Below, piece after piece: positions 1 through 8,335 of a stretch of DNA of 64,000 bases. The first letter of the stretch is position 1. Every line of letters starts with the position of its first letter. The notes beneath the pieces were generated by a model. That model saw only the letters and a program-made list of their open reading frames with translations. It had not been told where the DNA came from and searched no databases. Source of the stretch: JAVBLY01 sp031553035 (GTDB lineage: Bacteria; Bacillota; Clostridia; Peptostreptococcales; Anaerovoracaceae); assembly GCA_031553035.1 (NCBI GenBank), contig JAVBLY010000003.1, positions 252,030-316,029 on the forward strand, read 5' to 3'. Made by a program: the position numbers and the translations under genes.

Positions 1-246
1 GAAAGCAGAGAAATAACTATGGAAATAATCGGTGACGGTTTTCTTTATAATATGGTAAGAATAATCGTCGGAACGCTGGTCGAAGTCGGAACCGGCAAAA
101 TAAAACCGGAGGAGATCAAAGGGATTATTGAGTCATGCAATCGGAGCAATGCGGGTCATACTGCACCGCCGACAGGACTTTATTTGATAGAAGTATATTA
201 TCATGAAGATGATTTTAAAAATCAGGGGGCGATCATATGGATGTAA
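1..246 (+). CDS. truA: tRNA pseudouridine synthase A, 3' end only
   Basis: This is the C-terminal 81 codons of an open frame that enters from outside the window. TruA converts uridines 38-40 of tRNA anticodon stems to pseudouridine in the cytoplasm. The visible part has the family's C-terminal signature: GDGFLYNMVRIIVGTLVEVG, then the SNAGHTAPPTGLYL segment. The frame is open upstream of the first ATG (position 19), so that ATG is internal and not the start. The stop codon overlaps the first ten bases of metH, so the two are probably co-transcribed and translationally coupled. The catalytic Asp region lies outside the window. Confidence 0.92.
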   Translation, partial: ESREITMEIIGDGFLYNMVRIIVGTLVEVGTGKIKPEEIKGIIESCNRSNAGHTAPPTGLYLIEVYYHEDDFKNQGAIIWM

Positions 247-2675
247 AAGAACTATTAGGGAAACAATTGCTGATATTGGATGGAGCACTTGGCACGGCTC
301 TACAGGCTGCAGGTCTCGAGGGAGGACAGTTGTCCGAAAAATTCAATTTTGACCGGCCCGAAATAGTCAAAAAAATCTACAAAGACTATATTTATGCCGG
401 AAGCAATATCATATCGACAAACACATTCAGTTCAAATGCCCGCAAGCTCACAGGTCAGGGATTCGATGTATCTGAGTCCATCAAAAAAGCTGTGGAAGTG
501 GCAAGACAGGCTATAGCAGAGTCGGGGAAGGACGTGTTCATCGCTCAAGATATCGGTCCCACCGGAGAGATGATGAAGCCTGTAGGCGATCTTGATTTTG
601 ACACGGCATACGAACTTATAAAGGAGCAGGTAACGGCAGGCAGACAGGCTGGCGCTGACATTCATTTTTTTGAAACATTTTCCGATATCACTGAGCTTAG
701 GACAGGTGTGCTCGCCGCAAAAGAGAACTCGGATCTGCCCGTATTCTGCTCGGTTACTTTTGGTGAAGATGGCAGGATGCTACTTGGCACAGATCCCGAG
801 ACAGCAGCATATATTCTGCAGGATATGGGCGTAGATGCAATCGGTATAAACTGCTCCCTGGGTCCGAAAGAAATAATCCCACTGATCAAAAGGATGCTCA
901 AAGTCTCGAAGATTCCGGTTATTGTCCAGCCAAACGCAGGAATGCCGAGAATGGATGGGGATGAGACATTTTATGATGTGAGTCCGGAAGAATTCACCGA
1001 GTCCATGTGGGAAATGATAGAAGCAGGCGCGGCAATCTTAGGCGGATGCTGCGGAACGACGCCTCTTCACATCAGAGAACTTACAGATCGCATAGAGAAT
1101 GAAAACACTGCCAAACTGCCCGGACTTTCCCGGGTGTGGTATGAAGGAAAGCTGGAATCGGCGCAGCCAACTGCCTGTACGGCCAACAGGTCTATAGTCT
1201 TTGGTGAAGAGACAATTATAATCGGGGAAAAGATCAATCCTACGGGTAGAAAAGATCTGAAGGCTGCTCTTAAAGGCAGGGACTATGGATACATAGAAAA
1301 TGAGGCTCTCAGGCAGCAGAACTCTGGAGCTCATATAGTCAATTTAAATGTAGGAATGGAGGACATTGACTGGAAACATACAATGGAAGAGCTGACCGAA
1401 TCTGTGGCGGAAGTCATAAGTGTCCCTCTTCAAATAGACAGCAGCGACCCTGAGGTCATAGAATCCGGCGTCCGAAAATATGGCGGCAAGCCTATAGTCA
1501 ACTCGGTGAATGGTGAACAAAAGAGCATGGATCTTGTCTTTCCTATAGTAAAAAAGTATGGAACTGCAGTTATCGCTTTGACTCTTGATGAGAACGGAAT
1601 CCCCAAGTCCACGGAAGACCGGCTGATCATTCTGGATAAGATCATAAGTGAAGCCGCAAAATATGGGATAACAAAGGATCGCATAATCGTAGATACACTT
1701 GCTCTGACTGTATCAACCGATCCCAAAGCAGCAAAGAATACATTAAAGGCAATCGAAGTTGTAACCGATAAATATAAAATGAATACTATTCTGGGTGCCA
1801 GCAATATTTCCTTCGGCCTTCCCAATAGAGACCTGATAAACAGAGCCTTTTTATCAATGGCTGTATATGCCGGTATAAGTTCAATAATAACCGATCCAAC
1901 CAAGCCTGATTATATGGACGAAATAAAATCCGCCGAAGTACTTTCCGGAAGAGATGCATTTGCGGAAAAATATATATGTTATAATAAGAAATCGGAAGGC
2001 GGATCATCAGAACCCGAGACAGAAAATAAACCGGAATCTTCGTCTCTTCAGCAGATAATAATGAGCGGGAGAGAAGGAAAAGCTGCAGAAGCCACTGAGG
2101 AGCTGCTAAAAGAAAAAGCTCCCATGGACATAATAAACGAAATCGTCATCCCAAGCCTTGAAATCATCGGAAATGATTACGAGGCGGGAAAAACCTTTCT
2201 GCCCCAGATGATAAAGAGCGCAGAAGCTGTAAAGAGGACTTTTGACGTACTGAAGCCGATCATAGCCGGTGAAGGCAAGAGCATATCAAGAGGTAGGATA
2301 GCTATGGCCACAGTCAAGGGAGACATACACGATATAGGAAAGAATATAGTCAGGACCGTGCTCGAAAACTACGGATACGATGTAATAGATATTGGAAAAG
2401 ACGTAAGCACGGAGACTATAATAAGTACCCTCAAATCAGAAAAAATAAAACTCTTGGGATTGTCGGCACTTATGACCACCACCATGGTAAACATGAAGCC
2501 GACCATCGATGCTCTTACAGCTGAGGATATTGATTGCAAAGTCGCTGTGGGAGGCGCTGTGCTTACAGAGGAATACGCAGACAGGATAGGTGCGGATTTT
2601 TATTGCGAGACCGCTATGGATACCGTAAGAGCGGCAGAAAATGTGTTCTCACAAAAAGTGAAAGGAGTTCTCTAA
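237..2675 (+). CDS. metH: Cobalamin-dependent methionine synthase, short form
   Basis: Transfers the methyl group of 5-methyltetrahydrofolate to homocysteine through cobalamin. Domains in order: homocysteine S-methyltransferase with zinc cysteines (Cys205 in GINCSLG; Cys271-Cys272 in GGCCGTTP); pterin-binding barrel at about 320-580 (start near GEKINPTGRK); cobalamin cap at about 605-680; and the B12 Rossmann domain with DIHDIGKNIV, whose His698 is the lower cobalt ligand. At 812 residues it lacks the C-terminal SAM-binding reactivation domain of the ~1200-residue E. coli enzyme. Such short forms are common in Clostridia, where reactivation is handled by a separate protein. A Glu/Ser-rich linker lies at about 585-605. 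It overlaps truA upstream and shares a TAATG junction with comEB. Confidence 0.93.
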   Translation: MDVKELLGKQLLILDGALGTALQAAGLEGGQLSEKFNFDRPEIVKKIYKDYIYAGSNIISTNTFSSNARKLTGQGFDVSESIKKAVEVARQAIAESGKDVFIAQDIGPTGEMMKPVGDLDFDTAYELIKEQVTAGRQAGADIHFFETFSDITELRTGVLAAKENSDLPVFCSVTFGEDGRMLLGTDPETAAYILQDMGVDAIGINCSLGPKEIIPLIKRMLKVSKIPVIVQPNAGMPRMDGDETFYDVSPEEFTESMWEMIEAGAAILGGCCGTTPLHIRELTDRIENENTAKLPGLSRVWYEGKLESAQPTACTANRSIVFGEETIIIGEKINPTGRKDLKAALKGRDYGYIENEALRQQNSGAHIVNLNVGMEDIDWKHTMEELTESVAEVISVPLQIDSSDPEVIESGVRKYGGKPIVNSVNGEQKSMDLVFPIVKKYGTAVIALTLDENGIPKSTEDRLIILDKIISEAAKYGITKDRIIVDTLALTVSTDPKAAKNTLKAIEVVTDKYKMNTILGASNISFGLPNRDLINRAFLSMAVYAGISSIITDPTKPDYMDEIKSAEVLSGRDAFAEKYICYNKKSEGGSSEPETENKPESSSLQQIIMSGREGKAAEATEELLKEKAPMDIINEIVIPSLEIIGNDYEAGKTFLPQMIKSAEAVKRTFDVLKPIIAGEGKSISRGRIAMATVKGDIHDIGKNIVRTVLENYGYDVIDIGKDVSTETIISTLKSEKIKLLGLSALMTTTMVNMKPTIDALTAEDIDCKVAVGGAVLTEEYADRIGADFYCETAMDTVRAAENVFSQKVKGVL

Positions 2676-3130
2676 TGGATAGACCAAACTGGGATCATTA
2701 CTTTATGGAGATGGCAAAGCTGACCTCAAAAAGGTCCACGTGTCTGAGGCGGCAGGTAGGAGCTGTCATCGTTCAGGACAAGCATATCATTGCCACAGGA
2801 TATAACGGCGCACCAAGACACATCGCCCACTGTGAAGAAAGAGGCGGGTGCCTGAGAGAAAAAATGAACGTCCCGTCAGGCGAAAGGCATGAGCTTTGTA
2901 TGGCACTCCATGCCGAACAGAATGCCATAATCCAGGCCGCAACACTTGGCCAGAGCATCGAAGGCGGAACTATATATATAACCACACAACCTTGCGTGAT
3001 CTGTGCAAAGATGATCATCAATGCAGGTATAAGGAAGATAATAGTTAACGAAGGATACCCGGATAAGCTTTCGGTAGAAATTCTGGATGAAGCCGGGCTC
3101 AAAATAGTTATGCTGGAGGATGATGCCTAG
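2675..3130 (+). CDS. comEB: dCMP deaminase (ComEB family)
   Basis: A 151-residue zinc-dependent deoxycytidylate deaminase that supplies dUMP for thymidylate synthesis. The zinc site is clear: His79-Ala80-Glu81 (HAEQNAI), with Glu as proton shuttle, and Cys107/Cys110 in PCVICAK. The N-terminal RSTCLRRQVGAVIV segment is typical of the family. The frame is open much further upstream, but the ATG at 2675 follows an AAAGGAG ribosome site at 2661-2667 and overlaps the metH stop as TAATG, so that start is chosen. The comEB name follows the Bacillus late-competence operon, but no other competence gene is present here, so a nucleotide-metabolism role is the safe reading. Confidence 0.9.
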   Translation: MDRPNWDHYFMEMAKLTSKRSTCLRRQVGAVIVQDKHIIATGYNGAPRHIAHCEERGGCLREKMNVPSGERHELCMALHAEQNAIIQAATLGQSIEGGTIYITTQPCVICAKMIINAGIRKIIVNEGYPDKLSVEILDEAGLKIVMLEDDA

Positions 3131-4231
3131 GTGACTCTCATACTCATTGTACTTGCAGTACTGTTACTTTCATTTATAATAGCGTTTGTGTTGACTCCAT
3201 TTGCCAGAAAACTGGCAATCAAAACTCGCGCCCTGGATATACCAAGGGACGATAGGAGGATGCACAGTAAGCCCATTCCATTGCTTGGAGGGCTGGCTAT
3301 TTTTGTTGCGACTACGATCACAATACTGGCAGTCAAATTTATTTTTCTGCCCATGACCTTAAACTATCTGGAAGCCAGTGCCATTGAATACAATCATCTA
3401 GAGATCATCGTGGGTATGCATAAGCTAAATGCCGCTCTGGTCGGCGGTTGCCTTATATTCATCGTCGGTCTCATAGATGATTACAATGAAATGAAACCAT
3501 GGATGAAATTCCTTTGCCAGATAGGCTGTGCTTCAATAGTATACTTCATGGGAATAAAAGTTAATCTCATATTCGGTCACACCTTCGGCGCAGAGGGAAC
3601 GTTCAATATGATATTGACCTTCCTTTTTACGATCATATGGATCGTCGGTATAACAAATACCATAAATCTCATAGACGGCCTGGACGGCCTTGCGGCGGGA
3701 GTGACGGCTATTGCTTCAGTCGCCATAGCTTATACTGCATATATCCACGGAATGTATACTGTAACTCTGGCCATGCTGGCACTGGCCGGTTCAGCACTGG
3801 GATTTCTTCCGTTCAATTTCCATCCTGCCAAGATTTTTATGGGGGACAGCGGGTCACTGTATCTGGGATTTATGCTTGCGACCATATCGATGATCGGACC
3901 GGTCAAAAGCGCGACTATAGTTGCTACAATAGTGCCGGTACTGGTGCTGGGAGTTCCAATATTCGATGTGGTATTTGCCATATTGAGAAGGTTGATAAAC
4001 AAAAAACCCATAATGAAGGCTGACAAAGCCCACCTCCATCACAGGATGATGGCCACAGGTCTGGGCGTCAAACGGTCGGTCCTCATGCTCTACGGGATCA
4101 GCGGGATCATGGGCATTGCTGCCATCGTGTTTAGTCGCGATTATTTATTCGAAGCATTCGGATTATTCATAATTGCCATATTATTCATCTTGCTGCTCAT
4201 CTGGGACTGGAGCAAACCCGATAAAAAATGA
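3131..4231 (+). CDS. tagO: Undecaprenyl-phosphate GlcNAc-1-phosphate transferase (TagO/WecA family)
   Basis: An integral membrane enzyme that moves a HexNAc-1-phosphate from UDP-sugar to undecaprenyl phosphate, the first step of wall teichoic acid or other lipid-linked cell-wall glycans. Family marks in order: the DDRRMHSKPIPLLGG loop near residue 40, LIDDYNEMKPW, NTINLIDGLDGLAAG (the aspartate-rich Mg site), GDSGSLYLGF, and the histidine-rich KADKAHLHHRM loop near 300. There are about ten hydrophobic segments in 366 residues. Translation starts at GTG (3131), eleven bases after a GGAGG site at 3115-3119. It overlaps the following MATE gene by ATGA. MraY is less likely because of the HLHHRM loop. 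It could feed the LCP ligases encoded near 27-29 kb. Confidence 0.87.
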   Translation: MTLILIVLAVLLLSFIIAFVLTPFARKLAIKTRALDIPRDDRRMHSKPIPLLGGLAIFVATTITILAVKFIFLPMTLNYLEASAIEYNHLEIIVGMHKLNAALVGGCLIFIVGLIDDYNEMKPWMKFLCQIGCASIVYFMGIKVNLIFGHTFGAEGTFNMILTFLFTIIWIVGITNTINLIDGLDGLAAGVTAIASVAIAYTAYIHGMYTVTLAMLALAGSALGFLPFNFHPAKIFMGDSGSLYLGFMLATISMIGPVKSATIVATIVPVLVLGVPIFDVVFAILRRLINKKPIMKADKAHLHHRMMATGLGVKRSVLMLYGISGIMGIAAIVFSRDYLFEAFGLFIIAILFILLLIWDWSKPDKK

Positions 4232-5607
4232 GCGGCAGAAACCTTAACAAACACCATGAAAAACTGAGCCGCTCCCTCACAAGAGTGGCTCTTCCCATAG
4301 CGGCCCAAAGTCTTATAGGTTCATCTTTGAACCTGATAGACAATCTTATGGTGGGCAAACTGGGCGACGGAGCAGAGGTTGCAATTTCTTCAGTAGGCTT
4401 GGGGTCTCAGGTATTTTTCGTTTTCTGGATGATCATATTCGGTTTTGTCAGCGGAACAGCGACATATATGGCTCAATTCTATGGAAAAAGGGATTTCGGC
4501 AACATCAAGAATGTCATGGGTATTGCAGTGACAATGACCTCGATCGTCGGCGTAATATTCTTCATTTCATGTATAAGCTTCCCGGAGAAAATAATAAGTA
4601 TTTTCACTGACATTGAAGCGGTCAAAGAAATCGGAGCCAATTACATGCGAATAGGGGCGCCCTGTTTTCTCTTTATCGCATTATCAGTACCTTTAAGTGC
4701 ATCCCTCAAAGCGACTCAGCAGATAAAAATCCCGTTTATTGCCAGCAGTATTGCATTCGGTTGTAATACGTTTTTGAATTACGTTCTCATTTACGGTAAT
4801 TTTGGTGCTCCCAGAATGGAAGTGGAGGGTGCCGCACTGGCAACAGTGATTTCCCGAGCCATCGAACTCACCATTATGGTGGTCGTGGTGTTCGGCGGCA
4901 AAAACATGCTTTCCGGAAGGTTCAAGGAATACTTTTCGTGGAAGAAGAACATGTTCAAAAGAGTTATAAAAAACTCTGTGCCTACCACCATAAACGAAGC
5001 CGCATGGGGTGCCGGAATAGCCACATATAACGCAGCTTTCGGAAGAATGGGAGCGACTGCGTTCGCCGCTGTACAGGCTGCCGGAACTATCCAGAACCTG
5101 CTTATGCTGGCCTGTTTCAGCCTTGGGGATGCCATCCTGATACTGGTGGGAGAAAAACTGGGAAAAGGTGAGCTGGATAGAGCATATGACATGGCCAGGA
5201 GCATACTGAAAATCGGCATCGTCATCGGGATCATTGCTGGCGCTGTTCTTGCTGTTTTTTCGCGATTCGTGGTCAGACTGTATGATTTTTCTGAAGAGGG
5301 GATCAGATATACCATTATCATCCTTATAATCTACAGCTTTATGCTCTTTATCAAAGTATATAATGCTTCCATCGTCACCGGAGCATTAAGAGCAGGTGGT
5401 GACACCAGGTTCGCCATGCTTGCCGATGTCAGCTGTGTGTGGCTCGTGGGAGTTCCCATGGCATTCATCGGAGCCATTGTATTGAAGTTGCCCATATACT
5501 ATGTTGTACTTATGGTTCAGTCCGAAGAAATCATCAAATTTTTCATTACGACGTATCGTTTCAGGTCGAAAAAATGGGTTAAGAACCTTGTCCGGCATAT
5601 GGGATAA
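4228..5607 (+). CDS. MATE-family multidrug/Na+ antiporter
   Basis: A 459-residue, twelve-helix membrane protein of the MATE branch of the MOP superfamily. These proteins export cationic drugs or metabolites in exchange for Na+ or H+. The N-terminal ALPIAAQSLIGSSLNLIDNLMVGKLGD segment and the repeat-like second half (NSVPTTINEAAWGAGIATYN, ALRAGGDTRFAMLADV) are typical. The start codon overlaps the TagO-like gene's stop (ATGA), so it belongs to the same transcript. A flippase role in glycan export was considered because of that neighbour, but the sequence is MATE-like and not Wzx-like. The substrate cannot be told from sequence. Confidence 0.85.
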   Translation: MSGRNLNKHHEKLSRSLTRVALPIAAQSLIGSSLNLIDNLMVGKLGDGAEVAISSVGLGSQVFFVFWMIIFGFVSGTATYMAQFYGKRDFGNIKNVMGIAVTMTSIVGVIFFISCISFPEKIISIFTDIEAVKEIGANYMRIGAPCFLFIALSVPLSASLKATQQIKIPFIASSIAFGCNTFLNYVLIYGNFGAPRMEVEGAALATVISRAIELTIMVVVVFGGKNMLSGRFKEYFSWKKNMFKRVIKNSVPTTINEAAWGAGIATYNAAFGRMGATAFAAVQAAGTIQNLLMLACFSLGDAILILVGEKLGKGELDRAYDMARSILKIGIVIGIIAGAVLAVFSRFVVRLYDFSEEGIRYTIIILIIYSFMLFIKVYNASIVTGALRAGGDTRFAMLADVSCVWLVGVPMAFIGAIVLKLPIYYVVLMVQSEEIIKFFITTYRFRSKKWVKNLVRHMG

Positions 5608-5697
5608 GGCGGTACGAATTTGTACCAAAATTCACAAAAATGTAATTATTGAAAAAATAGATGTATTTACTTTACATTTAGAAAATTAGGGGATATA

Positions 5698-6219
5698 ATG
5701 ACTAATAATTCACAAGGTAAGGCAATGGAAGATCTAACCAAGTTCAGAAACAAAATATTTATTTTTGGTGTCTTGGTAATGCTGGTTGCAGAAGCAATCT
5801 CTTTGCCTTTCATCGGGCTCGATTGGAAGTTTTCCGTAGGACTGCTTTTAGGAACGGCTATAGCCATTGTGAATTTCGCCATCATGACAAAGTTTTCCGT
5901 CATGATAGTAGAGGGCAAAAATAGGTTTCTGGCCTCAATGAGTTACTTAATAAGACTCCTTTTGTACGGTGGAGTTTTTTATATGTCCGTGAAGATCAGC
6001 CTGGCAGCCGGTATCGGCTCCGTGTGCGGATTCATGACACTGAAGGTAGCGATTTTTATTATCCATGGGATATTACCGTACTTTGCGAAGGATGATAACA
6101 AAAACAAAGGCTTAAAGAAAATTAAAGAACAGACTTTGATCAACTCTCCACAGTGGGTAGGTTACGGTGGCGGTAGAAGAATCGTTACATTCAAGCGATT
6201 CGTAAGGTACAAGAGGTAA
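5698..6219 (+). CDS. atpI: ATP synthase subunit I
   Basis: A 173-residue membrane protein at the head of the atp operon with four hydrophobic segments. AtpI proteins help assemble the c-ring and/or handle Mg2+/Ca2+ uptake. Its position directly before atpB and the helix pattern support the call, since sequence conservation in this family is low. The C-terminal ~35 residues are basic and glycine-rich (WVGYGGGRRIVTFKRF) and look longer than the usual short tail. I see no frameshift that would explain this. The AGGGGAT ribosome site at 5688-5693 sits just before the ATG. A weak TTGAAA/TACATT pair at 5649-5678 may start the operon transcript. Confidence 0.75.
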   Translation: MTNNSQGKAMEDLTKFRNKIFIFGVLVMLVAEAISLPFIGLDWKFSVGLLLGTAIAIVNFAIMTKFSVMIVEGKNRFLASMSYLIRLLLYGGVFYMSVKISLAAGIGSVCGFMTLKVAIFIIHGILPYFAKDDNKNKGLKKIKEQTLINSPQWVGYGGGRRIVTFKRFVRYKR

Positions 6220-6223
6220 GTAT

Positions 6224-6943
6224 ATGCATGATATCCAGAATTTAGGACCTCGTATTATAAACTATATTGGCGGCATTGCAATTAGTGAAACCGTATATTT
6301 CGGGATAATTGTAGCTATTATCATTATCATATTTGCACTTATTTCTACAAGGAATCTGAAGAAGAATCCTAAAGGATCTCAGGCTGTTGCCGAACTCATA
6401 GTAGAAACAATTTATAATTTGGTGGGCAATACCATGGGCAAGAACCGCCTTAATTTTGCTCCTTACATCGGATCCCTGTTCTTATTTCTCATCTTGGGAA
6501 ACATGCTGGGTCTTTTTGGTTTAAGACCGACTACGGCAGATGTCAACATGACATTCGCCCTGGCACTCCTCACATTCCTTATCATACAGGGAAGCTCAAT
6601 AAGATATAACGGTATCAAAGGATACTTCAAGCATTTTGCCGAACCCTATCCGTTCATGGTACCTATCAAAATCATAGAAGAGATCTCATTCCCCATCAGC
6701 CTTGGCTTCCGACTTTTCGGCAATATCCTGGGCGGGGTTATCATCATGGCGCTCATATTCAACGCTCTGGGATCCCTTTCACACAGTTTGCATCTGCATA
6801 TTCCGTGGTTCGAAGCCGTTATCCCGCTTCCTGCCAATGCATTTTTCGATATATTTGAGCCGGTTCTACAGGCCTTTATATTTACAATGTTAACAATGGT
6901 ATTCATCGCTAAGGGTATTATGACCCACGAAGAAGACCATTAA
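6224..6943 (+). CDS. atpB: F1Fo ATP synthase subunit a
   Basis: The stator channel subunit of Fo; it passes ions to and from the c-ring in the membrane. The 239-residue protein has the usual five to six helices. The essential stator arginine is Arg163 in the segment GFRLFGNILGG, and the last helices carry the polar pattern LPANAFFDIFEPVLQAFIF. It begins four bases after atpI behind AAGAGGT. Ion choice is mostly set by the c subunit, which here carries a Na+ site (see atpE). Confidence 0.93.
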   Translation: MHDIQNLGPRIINYIGGIAISETVYFGIIVAIIIIIFALISTRNLKKNPKGSQAVAELIVETIYNLVGNTMGKNRLNFAPYIGSLFLFLILGNMLGLFGLRPTTADVNMTFALALLTFLIIQGSSIRYNGIKGYFKHFAEPYPFMVPIKIIEEISFPISLGFRLFGNILGGVIIMALIFNALGSLSHSLHLHIPWFEAVIPLPANAFFDIFEPVLQAFIFTMLTMVFIAKGIMTHEEDH

Positions 6944-6974
6944 ATTAAACGTATATTTTTTAAGGAGGAACATT

Positions 6975-7244
6975 ATGCAACTTATCACACCTGAAGCATT
7001 CATACTCGGATTGTCGGCAATAGGATCGGCGTTTGGTATCGGAATCGCAGCATTTGGTATCGGATTAGGACAGGCTGGAGCAGCCGGAAAAGCAGTTGAA
7101 GCTGTTGCAAGACAGCCGGAAGAATCAGGAAAGATCCTGCAGACCATGCTCGTAGGTCAGGCTATCGCAGAAACGACCGGTATATTCACCTTCATCATTT
7201 CCATATGCCTGCTGTTCGTCAACCCACTTGTAAATATGCTGTAA
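6975..7244 (+). CDS. atpE: F1Fo ATP synthase subunit c, Na+-type
   Basis: An 89-residue hairpin of two membrane helices that forms the rotor ring. The ion-binding glutamate is Glu66 (AIAETTGI). Gln33 in GLGQAGAAGKAVE and Thr67 next to Glu66 match the Gln/Glu/Ser-or-Thr set that coordinates Na+ in Ilyobacter tartaricus and related c-rings; proton-type rings usually lack the Gln and Ser/Thr. The polar loop RQPE is at 46-49. The ribosome site AAGGAGG precedes the ATG. The Na+ reading is an inference from residues, not a measurement. Confidence 0.94.
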   Translation: MQLITPEAFILGLSAIGSAFGIGIAAFGIGLGQAGAAGKAVEAVARQPEESGKILQTMLVGQAIAETTGIFTFIISICLLFVNPLVNML

Positions 7245-7287
7245 ACACGTCATATTCACTGGAAAAATCTGATAGGAGAATGTAATA

Positions 7288-7797
7288 ATGGGGAATTTTG
7301 GTCTGATAGAATTCGGTCCCACATTAGCGATGAATATGATAACGCTCCTTGTCCTGTTTCTTATTTTGAAGAAGTTTTTCTTCGAAAAAGTCAGAAACTT
7401 CATGCTGGCAAGAGAGCAAAAGGTCAAGGACAGCTTTGAGAACGCGGACAAAGTCAATGCCGAGGCTGAGCGCAAGCTTGAAGTCTACGGCGACAAGATC
7501 GCTTCTATAGAGCAGGAGAGGACCGATATCTTAAAGGAAAGCAAGAAAAAGGCTGACGACCAAGCCAAACAGATAATCGATGAAGCAACCGAAAAAGCTC
7601 ATCGTATCATGATGGAAGCTGAGAAAGAGATCGAAAGAGAAAAAGAAAGCGCCATGGATGATATGAAGGAGCAGATCGCACTTTTGTCTGTATATGCTGC
7701 CGAAAAGATCATAGAAAAGCAAATCGATGCCAAAGAACAACAGAATATCATAGATAATATAATCGAGGAGGCCGGTAAAACCAAATGGACTCAGTAA
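7288..7797 (+). CDS. atpF: F1Fo ATP synthase subunit b
   Basis: The peripheral stalk subunit: one N-terminal membrane helix (about residues 8-28) followed by a long charged coiled coil rich in Glu, Lys and Ala, which holds F1 against rotation. 169 residues is the normal size. The stop lies 13 bases inside atpH, so the two are translationally coupled. The heptad-like pattern runs from about 35 to 140 without breaks. Confidence 0.9.
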   Translation: MGNFGLIEFGPTLAMNMITLLVLFLILKKFFFEKVRNFMLAREQKVKDSFENADKVNAEAERKLEVYGDKIASIEQERTDILKESKKKADDQAKQIIDEATEKAHRIMMEAEKEIEREKESAMDDMKEQIALLSVYAAEKIIEKQIDAKEQQNIIDNIIEEAGKTKWTQ

Positions 7798-8318
7798 GTG
7801 TTGATTTAACATACGGAAAAGCTTTGTTCGAAGCGGCCGAGGATCTGAAAAAAACCGGGGATATCAGTGTCGATGCCAGAGACCTGACACAGATAATCAA
7901 AGATAATCCAGTTTTTTTCGATATGCTGAAGTCGCCTGCCATATCCAACGACGAGAAGAAAGATGTGGTGGACAAGGTCTTCAAGGGCAAGATGGACGAA
8001 ACTCTGCTCAATTTTATCTATGTTCTTATCGATAAGAGAAGAATAGGTCAGCTTTTAAGCATCGCAAGAGCATATGAAAAATGTGTGGACGAGAAAAAAG
8101 GGATCACGACCGGAACCTTGTTTTCGGCTGTTGAGGTCCCAGAGGCAAAACTAAAGAAATTTGAAAAAGAAACAGGAGCTCTGCTCAAAAAAAACGTGGA
8201 GCTTAAAAACGAGGTCGATCCCAGTCTGATCGGTGGAGTCAAGATATATGTAGACGGAAAGCTGATCGACGCCAGCTTAAGGCGAAGACTGGATGATTTG
8301 AAAGAACACTTGCTCTAG
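7785..8318 (+). CDS. atpH: F1Fo ATP synthase subunit delta
   Basis: A 177-residue soluble subunit joining the peripheral stalk to the top of F1. It has the N-terminal helical OSCP domain (TYGKALFEAAEDL, then DNPVFFDMLKSPAISNDEK) and the conserved C-terminal segment DPSLIGGVKIYVDGKLIDAS. It starts within the end of atpF and ends 17 bases before atpA. Confidence 0.92.
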   Translation: MDSVSVDLTYGKALFEAAEDLKKTGDISVDARDLTQIIKDNPVFFDMLKSPAISNDEKKDVVDKVFKGKMDETLLNFIYVLIDKRRIGQLLSIARAYEKCVDEKKGITTGTLFSAVEVPEAKLKKFEKETGALLKKNVELKNEVDPSLIGGVKIYVDGKLIDASLRRRLDDLKEHLL

Positions 8319-8335
8319 GAAAGGAAAAAAGTAAT

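Noticed and set aside
4228..5607. MATE gene as a Wzx-type glycan flippase
   Set aside because: Its neighbour is TagO-like, but the motifs and repeat plan are of drug/Na+ MATE proteins; the pgl-like genes are 13 kb away.
5612..5627. GGTAC-GAATTT-GTACC hairpin before atpI as a terminator
   Set aside because: Short stem and no T-run; left as a possible dyad only.
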